Shown one piece after another: positions 49,351 through 61,617 of a stretch of 64,000 nt of DNA (its first letter is position 1; every line of letters begins with the position of its first letter). The notes below the pieces were generated by a model. That model made no database searches. It was given only the letters and a program-made list of their open reading frames with translations, and was not told where the DNA came from. The DNA lies in the NCBI RefSeq assembly GCF_027052235.1, contig NZ_JALUFF010000062.1, forward strand, positions 1-64,000, written 5' to 3'. The translations under genes and the position numbers were made by a program. This DNA is from Thermococcus sp. (GTDB taxonomy: Archaea > Methanobacteriota_B > Thermococci > Thermococcales > Thermococcaceae).

Positions 49351-51428
49351 GGAGGGCGGGATTTGTATTTACATTGGACGCACTCCTTTCCCTGATCATC
49401 GTTTTCGTAGTTGTCACCTCGGTTCTCTCAGTAGAGGAGAATACGTTTCAAGTTTACTCCTCCGTAATGAGAATGAAAACGGTATATACCGCGGAAGACA
49501 TGATAACGATTCTGAGCACGGTCCCTCTCGAATCCTTGGTAAATGATAGTGTTATCGAAAACTGGACTGAAACCGGTGTTCTCAACACGTCACTGTTTAT
49601 AAGTCCAGAGATGCCGCCGTTAAAAATAGCCCTTACCTACTGGGCACTTTCAAACATTTCAAAGTATCATAGCCTTAACCTTACCAGTAAGGCGGGCAAA
49701 ATACTCAAATATGTCATAACCCACAACTTTCAGGGATATGGTTTTGAACTTGATGTTAACTCGACGAAATTGGTGAGTTTTGGGAATCCCTCTTCAGCTA
49801 GGGATGTTACGGTAGCGACAACAGTGATGAGTGGTTTCAAGAGAGGCAGAAAACCCCTTGGTTATGTGAGTAGGGCGTATCTTACATATGCGCAGCATAC
49901 GTATTCTCAGCTAATTGGCATTCAGAGGATCGTTGCTGCTGGCTGGGATAATACGATTCAAGTTGACATACCAGTGGATTTACCCGAGGATGCTGGTGAT
50001 ATAACTGCGGAGGGGGCATTCTACGCAAGAATAGTTCCCAACAATGATATTACACTAACTGTTGTTAGTTCGGCCGGGCAAGTCACGGAGAACCTTAACT
50101 CCGGTGGAACCGTTGACCTTAGTGATTATCTTAAGCCGGGTCATAACGTTCTGAAGTTCTCAATAGATAGCGGTAACGCCGATGAAGTTGGTTTTGGGAG
50201 CGGTAGTGTTCTCCTTGTATCCTACCACACGAATACAACGTCCCATGGCAGTCCCGATAAGATTAATCTTTACGATGTAACAAGTTATTATGGCTTTGTT
50301 CAGTTCTTGACGATTGTTCCCACCGGGAACGTTACAGGTATAAACATATATCTTAAGGCCTCAGGTGTCTCTACTGTTCACGTTTATTACAGCAATGGGA
50401 CAAGTATATGTGATACTGGATTATCCAAAGGATTCGTTGATAATATCACTTACTTCTCTTCAAGTGAAGTTGAAAATGGTCTTGAGGAGTGTGGAGTGAG
50501 CTACTCTGATCTGAACAAGAAGTCCTTCACCCTTGTCCTCGGCTTTGACGCTACGTGGCCTAGTGGAAGCTCTAACCCCGATTATGACTGGACGTACAGG
50601 GAGAGACACCTCTACGGGGATGGTCAATCGTTTGTCCAGGTTGAGGTGAACTCAAAAGTGAACTCAGTTCAATACGCAATACCTCTAGCCGAGCCCCTTT
50701 ATCCCGACAATTTCACTTATAGTGGGTATCTCTTCAGTTCCCGTGATGACAGAATTTATGACACAATGAGCGTTTCCTACCCCCTGCCTCCTAAGGCCAT
50801 TCCTTGGTACTCTGACTACTGGGTTGCAATAATGTACAGGGGAAACCCCACAGGCACCCTTCAGTTTAAGGAGAATGGAATAACCATAAGAGAAGGCCCC
50901 CTCGACTATTACCTCTACAGGTTTGGATATTCAAAGTACTACCGTGGAATCATGGTAAATGGTACGACAAACACTCTAGTTGCGAGCAGTTCCTCTTCGG
51001 CCTACGGTTTCAGAAAAGGCAAGTCTTGGGGAGCGATTTATTATTTCCTACAGGCATACGCTCCCTATGGGAGGATGTTCCCCGAGTTAATTCAGGGATA
51101 CCCAACGTATAAGGGCTACAATCTGACTTATTATGCAAAGTTGTATGGAACAAACATGCATCCAAAGAAAATGAGCATCCTTGTTGGTAAAGAACCCTAC
51201 ATGACAATTGACGTTACTGAGCTCAATCCAGAAAGGTATGCGGTTGATGATGCAATACTGCGTCTGTTCAAAAAGCTGGCAGTGGATGACTCTGGAATTC
51301 CAGGAAGTGCGGACAATCCCCTTGGGGTCCTGCTACCCCCATATGTTAATATGGAGTTCTCAGCGATGAAGGCCCCCAGTCTCTTCGTTCCTGTGAGTGT
51401 TAGCTTAAAGGTTTGGAGGTTGGGATGA
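49347..51428 (+). CDS. Large class III signal protein (693 residues)
   Basis: The N-terminus MRRAGFVFTLDALLSLIIVFVV is a pilin-like helix with Asp at the usual Glu position. The outer part (about 30-693) is beta-rich with numerous N-glycosylation sequons; no known domain is recognised. I start at ATG 49347, which overlaps the previous stop (ATGA). The protein ends at 51428 where the next gene begins in overlap. Size and gene order suggest a minor component at the tip or base of the pilus-like complex (inference). Confidence 0.72.
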   Translation: MRRAGFVFTLDALLSLIIVFVVVTSVLSVEENTFQVYSSVMRMKTVYTAEDMITILSTVPLESLVNDSVIENWTETGVLNTSLFISPEMPPLKIALTYWALSNISKYHSLNLTSKAGKILKYVITHNFQGYGFELDVNSTKLVSFGNPSSARDVTVATTVMSGFKRGRKPLGYVSRAYLTYAQHTYSQLIGIQRIVAAGWDNTIQVDIPVDLPEDAGDITAEGAFYARIVPNNDITLTVVSSAGQVTENLNSGGTVDLSDYLKPGHNVLKFSIDSGNADEVGFGSGSVLLVSYHTNTTSHGSPDKINLYDVTSYYGFVQFLTIVPTGNVTGINIYLKASGVSTVHVYYSNGTSICDTGLSKGFVDNITYFSSSEVENGLEECGVSYSDLNKKSFTLVLGFDATWPSGSSNPDYDWTYRERHLYGDGQSFVQVEVNSKVNSVQYAIPLAEPLYPDNFTYSGYLFSSRDDRIYDTMSVSYPLPPKAIPWYSDYWVAIMYRGNPTGTLQFKENGITIREGPLDYYLYRFGYSKYYRGIMVNGTTNTLVASSSSSAYGFRKGKSWGAIYYFLQAYAPYGRMFPELIQGYPTYKGYNLTYYAKLYGTNMHPKKMSILVGKEPYMTIDVTELNPERYAVDDAILRLFKKLAVDDSGIPGSADNPLGVLLPPYVNMEFSAMKAPSLFVPVSVSLKVWRLG

Positions 51429-54400
51429 TGAGGAGGAGGGGCTTTATAGTTAACTCAACGGTTCTCATCCTTTTGATCCCCCTGCTTTTGCTTAGTGCCA
51501 CGTACTCTCAGGTGCACTATCAGATTGTTAAGGCCCAGGGCGAGAAGATGGAGTTGGAAAAGCTTCAGTGGGCTCTGTCCTACTTGGATACAGACTTTAA
51601 AAATACCCTCAAAATATCGGGTAAAAGGGCTATTTTGGCAATGGTAAATTACACGATAACACACCGCCGTTACCTTTCGAATAAAGCCAATGAAACAATG
51701 AAGGAGCTTATGCTGACGGGAAAAATAGGGGGAACTACCTCTGCACTAATGGGAAATCAGACACTGGGGTACTGGTTAAACTCCGTTTCAAATTCATTGC
51801 TGGAGAGAGGATTAGTGCTCATTCCACCATCTCAGATCGATAGGGCTGTTGATATGAAGATAGTCCCCCTCACATCGTTCAAAGTGGCAATAATGGCCCG
51901 TATAGAGAACGTGACAATAAAGGATATTAATGGAAAGGTTGTGTATAATGGGAATCTTCCTTCAAGGGGTTTTGCCTATGCGATAGTTGATCTCAGTGGT
52001 ATTGAGGATCCCGTTTATGCCATTGCAACAAATGGGCAGTACAACAGAATAATTAATCCTTGTGTCTTCTCTTACCCGGAAATGGGAACGAGGCCGATTA
52101 AGTTGATTAGTGGTCTTGGAAACTCAAGCGTTACTCGCCTTGTGGGAACTTACGGCGAAGATATCTTCTTTAATTCGACCACGATATGGTCGGTCTCCCC
52201 CTCTGCTAAGCTTTTCAACCTGTCTCGGAGTCCCCTTGGTTTCTTCCATGAGGAGGATCGGGGATACCTATACTTCAGTAATGTTAGTGTTCCGGGTACT
52301 GGGGACTGGGTGGGGGGTTCAGCGTATAAATACAGGGTTCTGTTTACGCTTACCAACTCTTCTGTTCGGCAGGGTGATCTAGTTCTTCTTGTGATAGATA
52401 CAAGAACTATAGCCATTAATGGACAAACAATGAACGAATGGGTTGCACATACATCAAATAAAGCCTCGATAATTGTGTATGACGGCAACAACAATCCAGT
52501 TCAATTCTGGATAGAATACTGGGACAGTGGAGGAAAACTTTGGCTCTGGATTAAGGCGACAACTTCACGTGATTACTACATGTATCTCTCCGACGATCCT
52601 TCTTTGGAGACCAGAGGTAATCCCGGCGATATGTTTTACCTACTTGATGATTTTGTCTTCAAGGACGAATCTAAGTGGCATTTTCTTACTGGCAATGTGG
52701 GCGATGGATGGTATACCTTTAACGCAGTGACAACGGGGCTGGATGCGGCAATATCTAACCTAACGCTAGCTCCACCTTTCTTCGTGCGCTGGGGCATGAA
52801 CACGACGGCGGATGACACAGGGGTGGGACTTTACACACTCTCCACGGGAGGAGAGCAGAACTATCTCGATGTTAAAATAAAATACGGGCCCATTAACCCA
52901 AGTGAAGAGGATGTTTCAGATATTGTTTCAGACAATGTTGTACAATGGCCTTACAGTATTCTTACCGATACAGCAACTCTCAATAACTTGTCGGATATGG
53001 CAAACAAGCTAAGGAACCCATTGTATGATTCGACTGAGTGGATACGCTCTAGCACGGATGCTGAAGTTGCTGAAGAGTGGTTGGATTCAGAATTGGCAAA
53101 AATAAACGGCAGTGTTGTGTACGAAGATTATCAAGTCCCGGTTTATCTGAATGCCACGGCAATCAGGGACATAGAGGCGAGAGGGGGAAAGGCATCGATT
53201 AGAATCGTCGATGGTAGAGGAAACCCCCTGCCTTTCTGGATTGAGTATTGGAACGACAGTGGAGCACTAATATGGGTCAGGGTAAACTTAACGGAGAGGT
53301 ATTACACGGAGCTCAATCGGCTTACCACAAGAAGGCGTGGATACACGCTGAGATCAGTCTCCAATAATAATGGTGTCCTTTCATACACCGTAAGATCTAG
53401 AAGAGCGCGTCATTATTACGTTGTTCTCTACACCTATGCAGAGGCGGATATTAAAATTTATTATAACACCGGACACCTGAGTAGGGGGAGCGGAGAGAAA
53501 GTCTTTGAGTTTTTTGATGACTTCAACGAAAGCCTTCAGCAACTTAAACAGAAATGGATAGTAGATCCCTTTAATCAGGGGGCCAGTGTGTCAATAGACA
53601 GTTCCGGGAATGGAACGTTGACCATCTCTGGGGGAGACAGCATGTTTGTAATGGTTAACAAAAATCCCCTTAACCTCACGGGTGATTTCGCTGTGGACTT
53701 CAGGATGAAACCTAACTTTAACTATGTCGGTGATTGGGACGCGGGAGTCGGGCTGTGGGATGGCAGAAGGAGATACTATGACTGGGACTTCTGGTATGAT
53801 TACTACCTTCTCCAGCAGCTGTTTACGGATGATATTACCTATGGTGGAGATCCCCTAGCAGTACACTGGGCCGAATGGAGGACCGAGGATGGCAGTACCT
53901 ATGAACTGTACTCCTTCTGGGCAGAGGAGGATAGTGACTCTGACATAACAACGAATAGAAACTATGCTTTTCACAAATACGAGATTATAGAGCTCCTCAG
54001 CGATGGCATAACATACTTCAAGGATCTCTCTAGAAATGAAACTAACACCTACGATAGCGATTACACTACCCTTCACTCGCTCAAATACGTTTATCTCGTG
54101 ATAGACAGTGAATATCCTGATCGGGGTGCAACCTTTGACTGGTTATTTGTGAGAAAGTACCTTAACCCGGACTACCTGAACGAGAAAGTTAGCAAGCACG
54201 AGGGAGAAACTACGTCCATAGAATACGAGGCAACGGGAAGTTCAATTCAGCTGGCTGTATGGAAGGAGTGGAGCAAACTAACCTCAATAGCGGACTCGGT
54301 TCCATCAATGTCTTTCCAGCGCTATGAGCTTAATGTTACCTCAAGTTTGAGTTTTGGAAGGGTTTCCGGACCGAGGCTTGGCTATGATGCTGGCCTTTCA

Positions 54401-55066
54401 GGTTCTTGGAATGTTTCCATAGTTAGTAAAGGGGCGGGAACTCAATACTTTGACTGGATAATCATTGGACCCCCTTACGCTCTCAGTGGCATAAACGTCC
54501 TCAGGATTGAGGAGGGTGGCGAGGTTAATTGGAATGCCTACGCCTCAGTGGCCTTTGACCTTCAGCCCTTCCTATCCTGTCTGGTAGACGATCGTTACTT
54601 TGGTCTATATTCCGCACCTAGCTTCTTTGAGAGGCTTGAAGGGAAGCTAGATCCAGATAAAACCGGAATGAATGGAGAATACTGGGAGGCCTCCAAGGAG
54701 ATGCAGGATAAGCTTGGCATAGCTAAGAGTGGTCAATACTATCCAATTGGATTAGTGAGCTTCATATACTATCCGGCGGATAGCAACCTTGTGGATATTC
54801 TGCCAGTTGTGGGACAAAACAGTAGGGATCCTAATGATGCTTTGACAAACGCGATCCCGTTTGCTGATTACTATTGGCTTCCATACTATTTCACCGGTTT
54901 TTCGGAGGTACCTGCCGCATTTCCCAATGCGTATCGGGTCTGGGGTATATCCATGGGAACAGGGGACTACTCGTATCTCTCGGGAGTAGGCTTCCTCCTA
55001 GATAATGAAACGGCAGTTCACATCCTGGGTGAATCGGCTTGGAAATATCTGCGTCACGAGAGGTGA
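51425..55066 (+). CDS. Very large class III signal protein with DUF2341-like domains
   Basis: A 1213-residue protein, one of the two longest in the window. The N-terminus MMRRRGFIVNSTVLILLIPLLLL is a pilin-like membrane helix, without the Glu. Two DUF2341-like beta domains (about 298-405 and 565-685, each with an FWIEYW... stretch) are followed by concanavalin-like regions (about 695-1000). DUF2341 occurs in surface adhesins. A tip adhesin of the complex is the natural guess. Two ATGs (51425, 51428) are both possible; the first overlaps the previous stop and follows GGAGG. The downstream gene begins six bases later. Confidence 0.74.
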   Translation: MMRRRGFIVNSTVLILLIPLLLLSATYSQVHYQIVKAQGEKMELEKLQWALSYLDTDFKNTLKISGKRAILAMVNYTITHRRYLSNKANETMKELMLTGKIGGTTSALMGNQTLGYWLNSVSNSLLERGLVLIPPSQIDRAVDMKIVPLTSFKVAIMARIENVTIKDINGKVVYNGNLPSRGFAYAIVDLSGIEDPVYAIATNGQYNRIINPCVFSYPEMGTRPIKLISGLGNSSVTRLVGTYGEDIFFNSTTIWSVSPSAKLFNLSRSPLGFFHEEDRGYLYFSNVSVPGTGDWVGGSAYKYRVLFTLTNSSVRQGDLVLLVIDTRTIAINGQTMNEWVAHTSNKASIIVYDGNNNPVQFWIEYWDSGGKLWLWIKATTSRDYYMYLSDDPSLETRGNPGDMFYLLDDFVFKDESKWHFLTGNVGDGWYTFNAVTTGLDAAISNLTLAPPFFVRWGMNTTADDTGVGLYTLSTGGEQNYLDVKIKYGPINPSEEDVSDIVSDNVVQWPYSILTDTATLNNLSDMANKLRNPLYDSTEWIRSSTDAEVAEEWLDSELAKINGSVVYEDYQVPVYLNATAIRDIEARGGKASIRIVDGRGNPLPFWIEYWNDSGALIWVRVNLTERYYTELNRLTTRRRGYTLRSVSNNNGVLSYTVRSRRARHYYVVLYTYAEADIKIYYNTGHLSRGSGEKVFEFFDDFNESLQQLKQKWIVDPFNQGASVSIDSSGNGTLTISGGDSMFVMVNKNPLNLTGDFAVDFRMKPNFNYVGDWDAGVGLWDGRRRYYDWDFWYDYYLLQQLFTDDITYGGDPLAVHWAEWRTEDGSTYELYSFWAEEDSDSDITTNRNYAFHKYEIIELLSDGITYFKDLSRNETNTYDSDYTTLHSLKYVYLVIDSEYPDRGATFDWLFVRKYLNPDYLNEKVSKHEGETTSIEYEATGSSIQLAVWKEWSKLTSIADSVPSMSFQRYELNVTSSLSFGRVSGPRLGYDAGLSGSWNVSIVSKGAGTQYFDWIIIGPPYALSGINVLRIEEGGEVNWNAYASVAFDLQPFLSCLVDDRYFGLYSAPSFFERLEGKLDPDKTGMNGEYWEASKEMQDKLGIAKSGQYYPIGLVSFIYYPADSNLVDILPVVGQNSRDPNDALTNAIPFADYYWLPYYFTGFSEVPAAFPNAYRVWGISMGTGDYSYLSGVGFLLDNETAVHILGESAWKYLRHER

Positions 55067-55071
55067 GTACA

Positions 55072-55830
55072 TTGAACTTGGGAGAGCTCTTATACAGACT
55101 CGGTGAAAAAAGTGAGCGCCTCTTTTCAGCCCTTCTGTCTATAATCCGATCAATAATTACCCCTAAGGCAATTCAGAGGGTTCCAAACTTTCCGCTCTCG
55201 ACGCGGCTTGTAATGAAAAAGGGTTATACCATTCACGAGGTTATTAGTCTTCATCTCCAGCTTAGTTTTCTGGCATATCTCGGTGTTAATGCCGTTGCTA
55301 TCTTCCTCCCCAATTCATTTTTCACTGTCTTAGTTTTAGGCCTTATTTATCTTCTCTACCTCCGCTGGATTTTTGGCAGTTATGGCCATTATCTCGTTGA
55401 TCCCAAGCAGTACGTCTTTTTTTATGGGGGTGTCTCTACCCTCGCCTTTTTATCGTTTCTAGGATTTGTTTTTCTGCGGGAGCGGAAAGCTGAACTGCGT
55501 TATTATTACATCTACGTCTCCATAATTACAATAATCATCCTGCTGTTTAGATGGTATTTTAAGCATGCTTTCGGAAGGGACTACACCTACGGAGTCGTGG
55601 AGGAAGTCAAAAAGGATCTCCTTAGAGTATTTGTTCATGATGATATTGGAGCCAACGTTAAACCGGGTTATTACTGGGTTCCTGCCGTTCCGGATGCTGA
55701 ACCCGGAAGGATAGTTAAGCTCCTCGTTGAGGAGAGGTTCATGAGAAGCTCCGTTCCGGTGAGGGTTTTGGAAGTCTATCTTGATCAGTCCTCCCAGACC
55801 GATACTGAGCCGAAGGCGGAAGCAGAGTAG
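55072..55830 (+). CDS. Polytopic membrane protein, DUF2101-like
   Basis: A 252-residue protein with four or so membrane helices (about 60-80, 85-105, 118-135 and 148-165) and a soluble C-terminus (about 170-252) with VVPVLDE-like beta structure. It resembles DUF2101-type predicted membrane proteins of Thermococcales as far as I recall. I use TTG 55072 because AGAGGTGAG lies just upstream and residues before it belong to the preceding gene. It closes the class III cluster and could be its membrane platform. The pilus ATPase and usual PilC-like protein are absent from this window. Confidence 0.6.
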   Translation: MNLGELLYRLGEKSERLFSALLSIIRSIITPKAIQRVPNFPLSTRLVMKKGYTIHEVISLHLQLSFLAYLGVNAVAIFLPNSFFTVLVLGLIYLLYLRWIFGSYGHYLVDPKQYVFFYGGVSTLAFLSFLGFVFLRERKAELRYYYIYVSIITIIILLFRWYFKHAFGRDYTYGVVEEVKKDLLRVFVHDDIGANVKPGYYWVPAVPDAEPGRIVKLLVEERFMRSSVPVRVLEVYLDQSSQTDTEPKAEAE

Positions 55831-56060
55831 AGAATCAGGAGATATATTGAGTGACAGGGCTCAATGAGATTCGTTTTTACAAAGCCACTTCCCCTTTTCT
55901 TAAGGAGTAGGGGCTCGACTGAAATACAGGCTGGGAATATCCTTATTTCATCAAGTTTGCTCTCAAACTCCCAGCCAAGGCCAAAACAAACTCGCTCTAT
56001 CAACATTCTGAAATCCTTCCATTCTTCAACGTCCATTAGGTAATATATTGTGTGGCCCAA
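55785..56060 (-). CDS. Hypothetical small protein
   Basis: A 91-residue protein on the minus strand, overlapping the end of the membrane protein gene by 46 bases tail to tail. It has the look of a folded domain (ERVCFGLGWEFESKLDEIRIFPACISVEPLLL) rather than random frame. A TATA-like CTTTTTAAAG at about 56092-56101 and GGTGAT just before TTG 56060 support expression. No family is recognised. An ATG further inside (MDVEEWK) is also possible. Confidence 0.5.
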   Translation of the reverse strand: MGHTIYYLMDVEEWKDFRMLIERVCFGLGWEFESKLDEIRIFPACISVEPLLLKKRGSGFVKTNLIEPCHSIYLLILYSASAFGSVSVWED

Positions 56061-56149
56061 GATATCACCCTATATAGTAAGTAAGAAACTTTAAAAAGTT
56101 TTTGAATTTAAAACTTTTATTTGTAACCAGTAGTAGGCTGGAACCGGAG

Positions 56150-56716
56150 CTAAATCTCTCCACAGAGTCTTGCGAAGTTCCTGTAGACATCCACCCCGCG
56201 CTCGGTATGTGCAACCTCCGGATGGAACTGGACGCCGTAGATTGGAAGGCTTTCGTGCTTCATGGCCTCGACCGGACAGGTCTCGCTCCTAGCGAGCAGT
56301 CGGAAGCTAGGGGGGAGCTCCTTTACCTCGTCCATGTGGCTCTCCCAGACCTTTAGCTTTCTTGGAAGGCCCTTGAAAATATCGTTCTCCTCAAGGATTT
56401 CAATCTCAACTAAACTGTACTCCGCCTTATCTCCCCTTCCGACCTTTCCACCGAAGTGCCTCGCTATAAGCTGGTGACCGAGGCAGATGCCGAGGATGGG
56501 CACGTTGAACTCGTCGTAGTGCTCCAGAATTGCCCCGCAGTTACCCGTTTTCTCTATGTCAGGACCGCCTGAGAAGATTATGCCCTTTGGATTCAGCGCC
56601 TTTATCTCCTCAAGCGGCGTCGTGTTGGGGATTATCTTCGCTTCTACTCCCAAATAGCGGAGAGTCCTCCAGATCCTGTGGACGTACTGCCCGCCGTTGT
56701 CCATAATCACTATCAT
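56150..56716 (-). CDS. guaAA: GMP synthetase glutaminase subunit
   Basis: Class I glutamine amidotransferase that supplies ammonia to the ATP-pyrophosphatase subunit for converting XMP to GMP. The nucleophile is in GICLGHQ (Cys near residue 77), with the His/Glu pair in GVQFHPE (near 165). Archaea often encode GMP synthetase as two proteins, and the partner is at 57409. The 188-residue length is normal. ATG 56716 overlaps the stop of the upstream VapC-like gene by 4 bases, so translation is coupled to that toxin gene. Confidence 0.95.
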   Translation of the reverse strand: MIVIMDNGGQYVHRIWRTLRYLGVEAKIIPNTTPLEEIKALNPKGIIFSGGPDIEKTGNCGAILEHYDEFNVPILGICLGHQLIARHFGGKVGRGDKAEYSLVEIEILEENDIFKGLPRKLKVWESHMDEVKELPPSFRLLARSETCPVEAMKHESLPIYGVQFHPEVAHTERGVDVYRNFARLCGEI

Positions 56717-57159
56717 GAACTCACCCCCAGGAGTCTGAAAAACTCGTCGGATTCTTCAACTAGGTAGAATGTCTTTAAACCGAAGGATTTGGCCAAGTCG
56801 GCCATTTTTCTGTCATTGGTTATTAGAACGGCGTCTAGATGGATGGCTGTTGCGATGAAGTAGATATCAGACGCCTTATGGTGGGTTTGAAACGCCACCT
56901 CCTTCAAATCCTCGATTATTAACTCCTCTGGAATCCACGTGAGTATGGCGCTATACAAGTCAAGGGCTCTTTTAACCCTTTCACGGTCGAAATATCTCGA
57001 CAAAACAGCCACGAACTCAACCTCCCCAAGGCGAGGAGCGTAAGGTTCTATATCGCCCAGCTGGGCGAGTTCAATAATCTTTTCTGCAACCGCGGTTCGT
57101 TCAGGATAAAAGCTAGAAAACAGGTGAAACACAACGGAAGTGTCTATGACAACTCTCAT
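56713..57159 (-). CDS. PIN-domain ribonuclease toxin (VapC-like)
   Basis: A 148-residue PIN-domain protein. The conserved acidic residues are visible: Asp6 in VVIDTS, Glu in GEVEFVA, Asp in ASDIYF and Asp in ITNDRK. VapC toxins of this fold cleave RNA and are silenced by an adjacent antitoxin. The stop overlaps the ATG of guaAA, and its own ATG overlaps the stop of the antitoxin gene (ATGA). The pair thus sits between the two GMP synthetase genes. Actual toxicity is not shown. Confidence 0.85.
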   Translation of the reverse strand: MRVVIDTSVVFHLFSSFYPERTAVAEKIIELAQLGDIEPYAPRLGEVEFVAVLSRYFDRERVKRALDLYSAILTWIPEELIIEDLKEVAFQTHHKASDIYFIATAIHLDAVLITNDRKMADLAKSFGLKTFYLVEESDEFFRLLGVSS

Positions 57160-57365
57160 GTCTCCTCCTCCCTGAGGCTCAGAAGGTAGTCGGTTGGATC
57201 CTCCTCAAAGCGCTCCTTTGTGACCTCTTTTCTCATCTCCCTGGCCAGTTCGAGGAAATCTCCCGGGTAAATCCTCACCGTGAGTTTCTGCCCCTCCTTC
57301 AGTTTCAGCGGCTTCAAAGGCTTCAGCACGCCGTTTTCGTAGACCACCTCGATTATCTCGCCCAT
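57156..57365 (-). CDS. AF2212/PG0164-like antitoxin (VapB-type)
   Basis: A 69-residue protein with the beta-hairpin start IIEVVYENGVLKPLKPLKL typical of AF2212-like (UPF0165) antitoxins, followed by a helical tail that should wrap the toxin. It precedes the PIN-domain gene with an ATGA overlap. A TATA-like TTTATTTATT on the minus strand at about 57391-57402 predicts a start near 57370, so the pair has its own promoter inside the gua cluster. Confidence 0.82.
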   Translation of the reverse strand: MGEIIEVVYENGVLKPLKPLKLKEGQKLTVRIYPGDFLELAREMRKEVTKERFEEDPTDYLLSLREEET

Positions 57366-57408
57366 ACTCCCACCGTCTCAGTTTTCACTCAAAAATAAAT
57401 AAAGGTTC

Positions 57409-58332
57409 TCACTCGAACTCTATCGTTGCGGGGGGCTTGTTGGTGATATCGTAGAGCACCCTCCCGACCTCTGGAATCTCACTCGTTATCCTAAAGGCTA
57501 TCCTCTGGAGCACCTCGAAGGGGACGTTCATCGCGTTTGCCGTCATTCCATCAAGGCTCTCGACGACGCGAACCGCTACGGTTTCCTTATAGGCCCTTAT
57601 GTCACCCTGGACTCCAACCGTTTTAACTCCCAGAAGAACCGCGAAGGCCTGCCAAGGCTTCAGTCCAGCTTTCTCGATCTCCTCCTCGACTATGGCGTTC
57701 GCTTCCCTCACTATGGCGACCTTCTCAGGCGTTACCTCCCCGAGAACCCTAACCGCCAAGCCCGGCCCGGGGAAGGGCATGCGGTTGTATATCTTCTCGG
57801 GAAGACCGAGCTCCTTGGCGAGCTCCCTCACTTCATCCTTGTAGAGGTCGCGGAGCGGTTCAATAAGCTTCAGGTTGAGCCTCTCTGGAAGGCCGCCGAC
57901 GTTGTGGTGGCTCTTGATTTTCCCCTTGCTCTCTATCCAGTCCGGGGCGATGGTTCCCTGAATGAGGAATTGAGCATCTATCTCCTTCGCGACCTCCTCA
58001 AAAACCTCGATGAATACCCTTCCTATTATCTTTCTCTTCTCCTCCGGGTCGGTAACGCCTTTCAACACCTCAAAAAAGCGCTCGCTTGCATCGATGTAGT
58101 GCAGGTTAAGGCCGAACTCGTCCCTGAAGGTCTTCACCACGAACTCCGGTTCGTTCTTCCTCATGAAGCCTGTGTTGACGAAGACCGCGTGGAGTCTATT
58201 GCCTATAGCTTTATGGGCAAGTATCGCGGCGGTCGAGCTGTCCACACCACCGGAGAGCGCTATTATCGCCCTTCCATCCCCGACGATCTTCCTTATCTCC
58301 TCAACCTTCTCCTCGATAAACTTCTCCCACAT
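57409..58332 (-). CDS. guaAB: GMP synthetase ATP-pyrophosphatase subunit
   Basis: The synthetase subunit of two-part archaeal GMP synthetase; activates XMP with ATP and uses ammonia from the glutaminase. The PP-loop SGGVDSS lies near residue 30, with HNVGGLP and FPGPGLAVR further on. The C-terminal dimerisation domain ends PPATIEFE. The start is ATG 58332 ([10 protein letters not shown]) with GGTGGTGCCC upstream. It is followed, after the VapBC-like pair, by guaAA, so the two subunits are split by a toxin-antitoxin module. Confidence 0.95.
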   Translation of the reverse strand: MWEKFIEEKVEEIRKIVGDGRAIIALSGGVDSSTAAILAHKAIGNRLHAVFVNTGFMRKNEPEFVVKTFRDEFGLNLHYIDASERFFEVLKGVTDPEEKRKIIGRVFIEVFEEVAKEIDAQFLIQGTIAPDWIESKGKIKSHHNVGGLPERLNLKLIEPLRDLYKDEVRELAKELGLPEKIYNRMPFPGPGLAVRVLGEVTPEKVAIVREANAIVEEEIEKAGLKPWQAFAVLLGVKTVGVQGDIRAYKETVAVRVVESLDGMTANAMNVPFEVLQRIAFRITSEIPEVGRVLYDITNKPPATIEFE

Positions 58333-58399
58333 GGGCACCACCTTTTTGCGAGCATTTGAGAGTCAATATATAAACCTATCCTCGTGGGTTTTAACTGGT

Positions 58400-61530
<3,131 letters not shown>

Positions 61531-61617
61531 CGTGAACCCTCCAGTTATTGACGGATTAATGTAAAAATACTTATTTTTAAGGTTTATTTTAGCATAAAAA
61601 TGTTAAAGCAAGTGCCA

